A stretch of DNA of 64,000 bases from Symsagittifera roscoffensis (taxonomy: Eukaryota > Xenacoelomorpha > Acoela > Convolutidae): NCBI RefSeq assembly GCF_963678635.1, contig NC_087071.1:14920864-14984863 (forward strand). The letters run 5' to 3'. Below the pieces are notes generated by a model that did not search any database, had not been told where the DNA came from, and was given only the letters and a program-made list of their open reading frames with translations. Every line of letters begins with the position of its first letter. Position 1 is the stretch's first letter. The translations under genes and the position numbers were made by a program. Shown one piece after another: positions 34,323-44,925 of the stretch.

Positions 34323-36414
34323 CTATTCTGAGCGTTCTAAGGATAGTTTCCTTCCAGCTGCATCATTGCTAAATTGTTTTCTCAATTTTTCTTTGCACCT
34401 GCAGAACCCTAGTCTTAATGAAAAAAAAATAATAATTCAGTGAAACTGACCATAGCAATTTCTTGAGGGGCATCCAATCATTTTCGTTAGACTTTTTGCG
34501 CTTTACTGTCAAAATCTTCCTAACTGCTTCACTGCCACACTGCTGAATTATTTTTTTTAGTTTTTCAAAGAACATTGTTCTGTTCTCAGGCACGAAATAC
34601 AAAATTTGATCAACTTCTTTTCTTTCCGCTAATATGTGGCATTTTGCTAGTAGAAGTGATGTCTTCCCGCATCCTGCTTCACCGACAAAAAGTACGCGTT
34701 TCATTTCGTCGCTGTTATTGGCTAAAATTGCGTGCTGCTCTGGACTCAAAATGAAATCAGTCTCATTGTATGTTAGAGTTTCTTTTTTCTTTCGCCACAA
34801 TGCGAAGGATTGCGATTGCCTATATCGATCATCTATGTCAGTTGTGTCGCACTTTTCTTTCGAAACAAAATTGAGGAAGTTCAAGCTCGAGAGTGCCAAA
34901 ACTGAGTTTATATCAGGCAGAAATTCACAATTTGTTGATTTATCGCAACTGAAGATGGTCGAAAAGGGAGTACTGAGCTTTTCTAATGTGAGGTTTTTAC
35001 TCAATTTGAACAAACTGGAAGTCACTTTGTTCGGTAAGTTCTGTTGATTTGATGAATTCTGATTCAAATCTGCTTCGAAGACGAATTTGAGGCATCCCAG
35101 AACATTTTCATTAAATTTTATGAGATCTTTCGTTTCATTCATTATCTCACCTGCTAAGAATTCTTCGAATTTCTCCTTTGATATATTTGGGAAGATAATT
35201 AGCATTGAGAAATTATGTCCAAGTATTGTTCTGAACTTTGATTCGCCAAGTTTTTCATCAAATAACATACAAAGCGAGTAGATGACAAGCTGAAAATGTG
35301 GCACTGTTTTCGTCAAAACCTGGCGAATTTTGTTTTGAATGGCGGTTTTGTTATTTTCTCTGCTTTCTGATAGCCCAATTTCGATTGCTGTTATTTTGTT
35401 TTTTCCCAAATACAGCCAATCGGTTTCAAACTCACCAGGTAACTCTGAGTTTTCATCCAACACTGTTTCGAAGTGTTTGCTGCTATAGTTTTTCAACATA
35501 ATTCCGCTGGGTGACTCTAGCTGCGATAGGTACTTTTGAATGAAAAGAGTGACCTCGCCGTAATAAGATCCCCACTCACTTATTTTCGGCAATTCACCGT
35601 CGTCCGTTGTTTTGTATAACAAACTATCACAAATTTTGTCAATATCCGGAACAAAAACAAGTTTGTCTCTGCACTCCGAGAAATAAATCTCATAAACTCG
35701 GTGAGTTTCGTCTTTATTATTGAAAGTACATTTATCGTTGCCACCACATAAAAACTTTTTGGAAGTTATTTGGTACAACGTTTGCTTGGTTACCTTTTTC
35801 TGACTTTTCACAAATAGAGAAATTCCTGCAGAGTTCCGGTTTTGTGACGCAGTGTCGTATATAATTGGAGCGAGTTGATTTCTGTCTTTTATAAAATCCC
35901 ATAATTTCGGGAAGCAAGATTGTTTGAGAGCTTTTTTACAAGCAGGTTCGAGAGCTTGTTTACAATCCTTAATATTTTTTTCCGCCCAAAAAACAAGAAC
36001 CATGTCCTCTTTCGTGAGACTGTATTGTTCTTCTAACGCTAGAAATTGGTCTTTCAGCGAATTGATAACTAATTCAACGGAGTTTTGCTTAGAAACATCG
36101 CTGATCGTTTTTATTATGATAATTTTCTGGAAACTTGGGCCAGGTACCAGAACACATGCGTGACTGTGTTTTTCTGGCTGAGTATCTGTGGCTTTTTCCG
36201 ACTTTTGTCCCCTCACAAGAAGTCCCTTGACATCGCTCAACATCAAGTTTTTTATTACTTTTTGATGGCTGAGAACACATTTCGTGAAGGGGTTGATTTG
36301 CTCAACTGCGTCAGGGGGGCCTGGGACAACCTTGAGAGTTTCAAGAAGCTTTGGCCAGACATCTTGAATGCTCAAGTTCTCTGTAGGCGGAACTCCATGA
36401 GACGATGAGCTAGC
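34323..36414 (-). CDS. P-loop / nuclease-like protein, two exons seen, 5' incomplete
   Basis: Exon 34451-36414 opens after an acceptor (TTTTAG) and reads SSSSHGVPPTENLSIQDVWP onward, so earlier exons are missing. The donor ATG|GTCAGT at 34450 and the acceptor CTGCAG at 34399-34400 define a 52-bp intron. The second exon, 34323-34398, ends at TAG. About 675 residues are seen, one open frame through the long exon. Near residue 330 the stretch FETDWLYLGKNKITAIEIGL has the spacing of a PD-(D/E)xK nuclease core (NERD-like), with Gly where Lys is expected. Near 590 is a Walker A motif, VGEAGCGKTSLLLAKC, preceded by LSPEQHAIL as in superfamily-1 helicases. The protein stops soon after, so Walker B and later helicase motifs are absent. 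It may be a truncated gene or may continue in unseen exons. Likely a host gene of an innate-defence or repair-type family; function unknown. Confidence 0.65.
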
Positions 36415-39400
36415 CTAAAACAGCAACGACGTTTAACTTTTCTCAGAAAACAAAATGCAAACATTTCAAAAAATTATTGTCGTAATTCGATCAAAAAAAA
36501 TAAATTGATGTTTTTCCGAAGTAAAATTGTAGTAAACTATTGTTTCCTGCAAAATAGTTGAGGAATTGCAAAGTCAATATATATTAGTTCAATTTAATTT
36601 ATATGCAATTTCAAAAAAAAAGATTCATAAGCCAAGAAAAACAAAAACATTTTTGACTCAACTTATTTAATAATTCAACCATTCTTGTTTATACTGCGGC
36701 TGTCATTTCAATAAATTTTTTAAATTGAAAGGGTATTAGATTGGTTGAGAAATGGTTTTAGCTTCTTTCTACAAATTAGCTCTGAAACTATGTTAAGATA
36801 CAACTTATATATAGATCTGTTCCTGGTTCTGTTTATTTTAACAAAAGCTAAAAATGAGAAGCGTTAAGGGATTTTATGAATGCCCACATATCAGTCAGAT
36901 TTGAAAAATCGGGAAAACAATGATTGAGAAATCTTAATTTGTTGCTAATTTTAGCAGTGTGGGTGTTAGACTTATAAAATTTTTTGGCTCTTTTTCCTTT
37001 TCCCCAAACTCAAACATGACTTTTATGGTCTAACGTATGGTTTTACAAGGTTAAATATGAAGACCAATAATGTTTATCATTGCCTAATTAGTCTGCATGT
37101 CAATTTTCGCGACAGTGAACAGTAACTTCAAATAAAAAAATTTGCAGGTGTGGGGAAAAGGAAAAAGAGCCAATTTTTTTCATAACCTTGCTTTTAGTCA
37201 GTGTTTGTCATCTTCTAACAAATTTTTTAGTTAAAGGGAACTCGTCATTCGCGAAAGCAAAACAAAAAAAATGCAATTTGAAAAGGGACCATTTTTTAAA
37301 GTGAAAAGTGGAAAATTAAAAAAACTTTGAGCAGTTCGAATGTAGATACTTGATCAGGGAAATTAACAAAAGAACGATGATTTTGAGCGGCCTTTTGAAT
37401 TTTCGTAGGAAATGCATTTTAAATTCGTCACACAAATTTTGATCCTGATATTTCTGGAGTGTTTATATCCACAAGACTTACTTCCATTTGGACACTGCTC
37501 TTTGGGAAATTTTTTGAGTTGATGGTTGAGCCGATAATTACTGTTTCAAAAAGGGGAAAACGTTACAGGTAAATATAAAATCATTGAAACAAATTGTGGG
37601 CTGAGATAGGTGCAAATTTTAAGTTCAAGCTAAAAGAAGTGAATAAAGCTATGACATAACTGAAATGAACAAATACAGATTAAACAGATTAACTTCAATA
37701 AAAGATCGTTGAAAAAAGAGAATATCAAAAAGATAATGATTAATACAAAAATTGAATACAATAACTTGTTTTTGGAAATCCTAATCAAGTTAATTTTAGT
37801 TTACGGCCTAGAAGTTTCTATGCAAAAAATGCATCAAAACTGTTGAAATTGGTTGTTGCAGAATTTTTCATGCTGCAAAAGTTCCTTCCAAAATAAAACA
37901 CGTTTTTGAATTAGATTGATTGTAAATTTTGTGACCAGCATTACCCAAACCTTCCGTTCCTTTTGCAAAACTGTTAATTGATACACAATAAGATGCAAGG
38001 TCGAAATGAATTTTCTATAATTAGAAGTAAAATTGGAATTTTAATGGTAGCAAAATGAAAAATAGCACTTGCATAGTTAGTTATTATGAGCTGAATATTG
38101 AATGCAATGTAATATTGATAACTCAGAAATAACTTGAACAATGTGCTGCAAAAATTGATTGATTTTGTTTTTTTTTCAGCATTAGCTGTTAGCTTTATTT
38201 AACAATCAACACACGTGCGTTGCTTGAAGAGCGTTTAAACAGAGTAACTTATCGACGCAACACCTTCTTATGAACAGTTTCTAGAAGGTGACTTCGGTAT
38301 ATTCGATAAGATTTTCTTTTTGTATTCAATTTCTTTAAAGTTTTCTCTAGACTTTGTGAGCTAAGTTTGCAAAAAACTGAAGAAAGGTGTGATTTTTGCA
38401 CTCAGGTGGGATTTTTGCCATGAAAGCCTTGATCGTTGTTACGAGCACGCTTTAAATTCGTTTGTGAGTTTTTAAAAAATTAATGTGAATAGACACACTT
38501 CAAATTGATTTACTAGAGCTGAACCTGCCAAATTTTTATCTGTTAACAAAAACTTCTTTCCCAGCATGCACTTTTTTGAATTTGATTTTTTAAATAAACT
38601 AATTCAAAAACTTACAAAAATTGGATGTTAGCGTGTAAATTTTCAACTCAAACAAATTCAAATTCCCTTATCAGAAAGGAGGAGTGATTTTTTAAACAGT
38701 CTTCTCTTCGTCCAATTAAACTTACCTTACACAGATGACTATGAACAACGTTTTTGAACAAGGCAAACTTGAATATGATAAATCGCTAATGCATAGAAAG
38801 AAATTTTGCACCACTAGAATTACTAAGCTGAGGCAGCAATTTCTTCTGTACTAAGCAACGATGGGGGTCGGCAGACCCCTTGCAAATATATTACACAGAG
38901 GCGAAGCTGCTAGCGGCCTCGCAAACACTAGCGAGCTCACAACAAAAAAGAAGCTTTATAAAAAAAATTAAGAAAAAGTTTATTGTACCCTGGATTTAGT
39001 AAAGCTAGCTACGAATCGGATTTCAAGATTTCAAGTCTGTCGTCCTGCCCTCTCAGCCGACAAACCTTAGTTTTAAGTATTAAGACGGCGAATAGGAATG
39101 GTAAGGTTTCAGTGTGTATACCAAGGTGAGATAATGGTAGGAAAAATGAGTACACACGCTGAACATAATCACTGCTACTCCGTATCTTATTGAATTTCAC
39201 ACTCTACGCTATCTTAAAACAGTGCGCCAGACCCGAAATCTTTACTCTATTTTAATACATAGGGTCTGCCGAGCCTCTTCTCTATGAACACTTCCAAAAT
39301 CTACAACTCCGACCAGAAACTGACAGTAGTTGAAAACTGATTGGTTGCGCGCATGAATTGTTCATACTAGACAGTCTAGAAGCGTCGATCACGAAACAAT

Positions 39401-39536
39401 TCGGTTTAATGATGTTGAATTCTGTATATACAATCTCATCAAGCAATGAAACTTCGAAATATTTCATAGCGATTCTCAAAAGTTCAAAATTTAAAGCAAG
39501 CTTTCAAGCAAAAAATTCAAAATCCTCTTTTCGTAT
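36415..39536. other. AT-rich stretch without a supported gene
   Basis: Should contain the 5' exon(s) and promoter of the P-loop gene on the minus strand, but I could not identify them. Open frames here are short and without motifs. A candidate MITE lies at 38868-39280. Confidence 0.45.
38868..39280. mobile_element. Possible MITE with short inverted ends
   Basis: The left end contains GGGGTCGGCAGACCCC (itself a hairpin) and the right end GGGTCTGCCGAGCC, which pair imperfectly in inverted orientation. Inside, 39075-39150 (AATGGTAAGGTTTCAG, GAGATAATGGTAGGAAAAA) resembles part of the Polinton inverted repeat. About 60 bp on, ACGCTATCTTAAAAC resembles another part in the opposite orientation. Could be a non-autonomous Polinton derivative; weak evidence. 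Confidence 0.3.
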
Positions 39537-39541
39537 CTCAT
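39537..39541. repeat. gypsy-2 target-site duplication, left copy (CTCAT)
   Basis: Identical to 46704-46708 and immediately outside the LTR; 5 bp is usual for Ty3/gypsy. Confidence 0.9.
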
Positions 39542-39841
39542 TGTGATATTCCTAAACTGCGTAGCGTGTTGAGGAAAAAAAATAAGAAAAGATACTGTTA
39601 ATTTACTGTTCTTGATCTTGTCTTGTTAATGAAGTTAGTAGCTGAGATTGGTTACTGTTTTATAGCATAAGATATGAAACACTGACCAATTCATCTATAA
39701 CGTTTTAGTAACACCAAATGGCCTTGACCACTCTTACATAATAATAGCATAATAAATATAGTTAGCACATATGGGTACTGCAGATGCAGTAGCTAGCAAA
39801 CTGTCCTCAAGGCTACGTACTGCGGATGCTGCAGTACCACA
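39542..39841 (-). repeat. gypsy-2 3' LTR
   Basis: 300 bp, plus-strand TGTGATATTCC...AGTACCACA. Matches 46404-46703 with seven substitutions. Contains an inverted GTACTGC / GCAGTAC pair near its right end. On the minus strand a purine-rich CCCTGGGGGAA precedes it (39842-39852), the likely polypurine tract. Confidence 0.95.
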
Positions 39842-40024
39842 TTCCCCCAGGGACCAATAAAATGTTATCTAATACATATAAAATTTTATAAATAACAATA
39901 CTACGAGTTTTCAGCTCAGTTTTTGTAGTCCCATTGATGCATGAAGGTTTTTTGAGTTTTAACTATAAGTTTTTTCTAACCTTTTCTTTCATTTTGAGTG
40001 TTTCTTAACTTCTAACGGCACTTT

Positions 40025-41162
40025 TTACTGCGTGCTCCACGGTTGTGTCGTATCCAAAGCGGCATAACCAAACTTCTTCCGAAATAAATGGCGTTCTAAA
40101 AACTTCAGTCGGGTTTCCATCGGATTATTCTTGTCCGTTTTGACGTTCGCCAGTCCGAATCGATACTGCTCTAGGGCCATTTCATTAATGTCTGCTTCTT
40201 CGTCCGCGCTAATGTATTTAACCGAATGTTTGACTGGGCTGCCCAGTCTTTTAGGCCCCTGGTTTTTCGTGGTTCGCTTACTACGCCTAACGCTCGCACT
40301 TCCTTGATCGTCTACGACTGAGTCGTCCAAAATTCCTGAAGGAGATCCGTGTTCGCTTGTCGTTTCTGTTTGATTTTCCGTTCTGGATTTAATTATTTCG
40401 TCCGCCGTTCTTTGCAGACCTCTAGTCAACACTTGATCGGCGAGGCTTTGCCATTCTTCGTCTCCCATGTCTTGTTTTTGGAACGCAATCAAAATTGAGC
40501 TAGGTGACGTGTCCCTTGTTATGCGCTTCCTAGACTGTCCACTTTTAGTGCTCGAACTGCCTGGTCGATCAGCTTGATCCACCGTTTCTGTTTGCCCTGG
40601 ATCAGTGACTTCTTCTGCTGTTACAGCAGCTTTCTTTTTATCTTTCCCTTTGGATTTAAGCGTTTGATCTCTTTTATCCCGCGAGTCCCCTACCGGGTTT
40701 AACGCCACCTGCTCTTGTGTTTTCGGTCCCACTGTCTTTGGACCCCTGAGATTCGGCTTTGCTCGCTTTATTGCTAGGTTGAGTCCCCCACCAACAGGTG
40801 TGTCCCGCGATGTTACGACAGTCTCGCTATCTTGAAACAGGTCCTTTGTCTGTTCTCTCGGTATATTCCATTCCTCCTCTTCCGATATCGTGTCCTCCAA
40901 CAGCTCGTCATCTTTCTTCTGGTGTTTAGTCTTTGGCTCCTCTAATGGATTCTTCGTTTTCTCCTTTTGGTTTGTCCCTTCCTTGGGTGTCTTCGTAGGG
41001 GAACTCGGCAACTTTACCAGATAACTTTTCCGGTATACTGCTCATGCAGCTGTTGTCACTGTTTTTGGTGAATCGAAAGCAACCTTCCCCTTGAACGGTT
41101 TTGTCAGTGCCGCCCCACTTCTTCTTGTCTCGTCTCTGCGACTGAGTTTGTGGCTGTTCCAC
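40025..41162 (-). pseudogene. gypsy-2 integrase C-terminal tail, charged, frameshifted
   Basis: Follows the integrase core. Frame 40926-41162 is in phase with the core across a TGA. The main part is frame 40025-41011 (328 residues), rich in Lys, Glu, Thr and Ser. A basic RRSKRTTKNQGPKRLGSPVK motif is followed by a folded-looking end, FLERHLFRKKFG...WSTQ. The region is long for a gypsy integrase tail. It could be part of integrase (chromatin targeting or nucleic-acid binding) or a separate third product. The final segment seems conserved because its composition is ordered, but that is inference. Confidence 0.6.
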
Positions 41163-41183
41163 TCCGACCCCTTTGGTTTGTCC

Positions 41184-43122
41184 TCAACAAATCCCTTTCC
41201 CCATTGAGTAAAGAAGCTCCTTTCGCAACTCGGGGTCGATTGTACTTGTGGTGTCCACTAATTGTGAGAGGATGGGTCTACGCCGCTCCGCATTCCAGTT
41301 TGCGTTAGCCTCTAACAGGTTCCGGAGAGTTCTTGCTCTGTTTCTCTCCTGTGTCGGCATACTGGCCTGTTTGAAGAGAGGACTGACATCCCTGCTTTTC
41401 TGCCCTTTTTTGACGATCTTTAGAGAATGCCAAGATTGGTCAATGCTCTTCTTGAGTTGGTTTGCAGTTAATGCCGACCTCTCCAGATGCTGCTTATCTA
41501 AATGATCAGAGATTTCTACTAATATATCTCGTATAATTTTAAACTCCAATTTTGGTAATCTACCAAAATGTGCTTCAAACGGTGACTTCTGTATGGTTTT
41601 CTGTTTTATCCACCGCATGTCCCTAATTATCGTACTGAGACATAGTTCAATTGACTTCACATTTTCTTCCAGTAGCATCACCCCCAAACGCCTTTTTATG
41701 GTTTGAATTGTTCTCTCTACTAGACCACACCCGCGATTGTCGCCCACCGGGCAGAACTTTTGTTCTATATTATTTTCGAGACAGAATTTTTCATTGCTTT
41801 TCCTTTGAATCCGGAAAATTGGTCGGTTTTCATCGATTCTGGGATTCCGTGTGTATCTATGTACGACCGTAGGAATTTTATAGTGGATTTTTCCCCCGTT
41901 GATTTTGTTACTTTCACCGAAGGAAATTTCGAAAACCGATCAATCGCTGTCAGCAAGTAGATTTTCTTTCCTTTATAGTCTTCTAAAGGTCCCGCGTAAT
42001 CTAACTGAACCTCCTGCCCTGGCTGCGATAGCAGTGGCAGTGGTTGTGAGGAATTTTTCGGTAAAATATATTTTGCATTCTTACCATAGCGTGTACATTC
42101 TCTACATTCCTCCGCTAGGTTCACGATATCCTTGTGCATGTGGGCCACCGCAAATAATTGGACACGTCAATCATTGCGTCTTGCCCCGGAAGTCCTCTAT
42201 GAATGCGCTTCATAACTGCTTGACGCAGTTGAATTGGTACTGCTATCCTATTGTCTACCAGAATGCAGTCATCGATTACTGAGAGTTGATTCCACAGCGG
42301 ATTCGTGTATGGGTCCATGAGTTCAAATCCTGCCCGATCCTTCCTCTCTATTACGCGACGTAATCGGTCCATCCACACATCCTCCGAAATGAGTTCAGCC
42401 AACAGCGTTTTATCGAACAGTTTCGATAAACTGAAACTCCCGACGTCTCCCATGTCTGCCACTGAGCTCTCCAACTGCGTTTGCCGTTTGTTAAACCTTT
42501 TCGAGGGTTGAAATTCGCTGACTTCTTGACCCAGATCGTCGTCCTCTGCTGTTAGATCCACTTCTATGATTGATTTAATTGGTGAAACTGAATGAGTACC
42601 TGCTCTTGGGCTGCTCGTGACCATCTGAGTGATCGCCTCTAGCTCTTTGATGTTTCTTGACATCTCTTGATCTTTGCTGACCAGATCCCAAATGGATAGC
42701 AAGTTTTTTGTTTCCTCCGCGTCTTGATCCCACATTACTGGTCGTGCAGCACAGCTGTCTTCTTCAAAGCTGTCTGACCCCGCTCTTTCTAGTGTTCCTC
42801 TTCTTATCCGACACGTTCGATGGAAGATAGTCTTGGTTATTTCTGCTTCAGTTAATTCATCGCTCTCCTCCTGTGTCCTACAGTCTCCGATCCTCACTGT
42901 CTTTTTCTTCATTTTTCCGTCCTCCATTTCTTCTGAGATTTTTTTTCTATTTTTGACTAAATTGACCGACTGAACTGCTCTATTGATATTGACAAAAGTC
43001 TTCTGATTCAACACGTTATTAATAGGCAAAAAACATGAATTGCAACAGTTCTCGTTCCGGTCGAGCTTTGTTCGGTTTTTGACAGTTTTGTTGCTATGGC
43101 AACCACGCCTGGATTTTAGCAA
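41184..43122 (-). pseudogene. gypsy-2 integrase, broken
   Basis: The upstream part (42121-43122) is an acidic spacer, then an HHCC zinc-binding domain, with HRGLPGQDAMIDVSNYL in this frame and ECRECTRYGKNAK in frame 41765-42148. The catalytic core shows VQLDYAGPL (Asp 1), SMKTDQFSGFKG (Asp 2) and GLVERTIQTIKRRLG (Glu, frame 41184-41747). All three acidic residues survive, but frame changes lie near 42135 and 41755. Would insert the cDNA with 5-bp stagger, matching the flanks. Confidence 0.88.
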
Positions 43123-43193
43123 ATTGTCTCCTCTTTTCTGTTTTTGAGAATATTCTAAAACTTTTTCACTCTGAATTGTTACATCAGTATCAT

Positions 43194-43955
43194 TCAGTCG
43201 ACTGTATAACAGTCGAGTGCTCTATGAAAACACTCAATCGAAGTGACCACAAATTTTTCATCCAATTTGGTTTCTGGCCAAGGTTCTCCGGTTGGTTCTC
43301 TAGATAGATAATCGACTATCCCCATATCCTTTCCCGGAATATGGACAATTTTGAATTGATAAGGCAATAATCTGTCCACCCATCTCGTTAATCTTGATTG
43401 ATATGTTTTGTTAGACCTATTGCCTTCTAAGGCGGATGTTAAGGCCTTGTGATCAGTGACTATTACAAATTATTTTCCTAATAAGTAATGTTTGAAACGA
43501 TCAACTGCCCACACTACCGCTAACAACTCAAGCTCATTAGTAGAATACTTTTTTTCTTGATTATTCAGGTAGCGCGATGCGAATGAAATTGGAACCCATT
43601 CGTTCTTTTCTGTTTGTTGCTCTAAGGATGCCCCTAGTCCACTACGGCTTGCATCACACTTGACCCGAGTATCCCTACTCGGGTCATAAAAATTCAGTTT
43701 AGCAATATTTGCTACCGCTTGTTTGATTTTTTCGTACACCTCAGTATGTTCGGGTCCCCATTCAAATTTTTTTACTGGGAATTTAATGTATTTCAATTTT
43801 TCCTTTTCATTTTCCTCACGCAATAATGGTCTAAGCTTGTCTGTCAAATTGGCTGCATTTGGTATAAATTTCGAAAGGTGATTAATACTGTCTAGAAAGG
43901 ATCTAAATTTTCGTAATTTTCGGGGTAGCCCCACTTTCTGAAAGTTTGTGTCCAA
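43194..43955 (-). pseudogene. gypsy-2 RT thumb and RNase H, broken
   Basis: Frame 43470-43955 begins in the RT connection (FRSFLDSINHLSKFIPN) and carries RNase H motifs VKCDASRSGLGASL and STNELELLAVVWAVDRFKHYL. After an in-frame TAA the same frame gives FVIVTDHKALTSALEG, then 43194-43379 gives VDRLLPYQFKIVHIPGKDM and DYLSREPTGEPWP, the usual end of RNase H. Acidic residues are retained; the stop and an upstream frameshift near 43920 break it. Confidence 0.88.
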
Positions 43956-44922
43956 GCCAATTTACTTCTGTTTTAAAGAAATCACATTTCGACAGCTTCA
44001 GGGATAAGTTTTCCTAATCTAATTTCATTAGAACGTCGGTAATTAGTTTTTCATGTTCTAGCTCCGATCCCTTTGAGACGATCAGTATTTCGTCCAAGAA
44101 ACAAAACGTATTCTTGGAATTATTTAACGTTCGATCCATTGCTTTTTGAAATTCGGCTGGCATATCTGCCAACCCATAGAATCCCGTCAAAAATCGATAT
44201 GTGCCCGTAGCTTTTCCCCCTACGATGTTGAAATTACACTGTCTTGCAGTTTGCGGAGTCAACTTTAACTGACTATACGCATATTTCAAATCTAACACAG
44301 TGAAAAACAAGGTACCTGCTGTTTGCGCAGTCACTATCTGACTAACACCGTCTAATAGCTCCTCCACATTCGGCATCTGATACTTGTTTTTGTATAATTG
44401 TCTGTTGATGGGCTTTGCATCCAGAGCCAATTTAATTGAATCATCTTTCTTCACTGTAATGACAATAGGGGCTATGAAACAATCACTGGTACACTTGTCT
44501 AACTTCTGAATATGGCCTTCTAGTAGTAAGTTTTCGATTTCCTTCTCAACTTTTCCTTGCACATGGATGGGTATTCTCCTCCCCTTTTCCTGAATTGGGC
44601 AGAGAGGGTACTTGAATGTTGTATTTACTACATGATGTACTGATCGTCCTTTTCTGTCAAACAGTGGTTTGAAATCCTCATAGAATTTTTCTTTCCACGG
44701 CCCCGACTGTTCGCACAGCATTATGTCAAATCGGGATTTTATCTTCGGGGCGGGTCTTTGCGTAGTGGTTATACCTACTTTATTTTGTAAATCTAAACCT
44801 AAGATACACCGTGTCCTTCGTTCAGTTATCAGAAATGTGGCATCCGGAACTTCCCAGCCAGCGGAACGTATTTTTACCTTCACAGCTCCCAATATTGCTA
44901 TTGGTTTTTTATTATAGTTCAC
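43956..44922 (-). pseudogene. gypsy-2 reverse transcriptase
   Basis: In frame with gag-PR across a TAA at 44926. It starts with the end of the protease (RCILGLDLQNKVGI). RT motifs follow: KLALDAKPINRQLYKNKY, FFTVLDLKYAYSQLKL, LTGFYGLADMPAEFQKAMD and the catalytic box FCFLDEILIVSKG. The second Asp of the expected FLDD is Glu here, probably inactivating. A stop at about 44014 precedes the palm/thumb junction LSLKLSKCDFFKTEVNWLG. Confidence 0.9.
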
Positions 44923-44925
44923 GAA

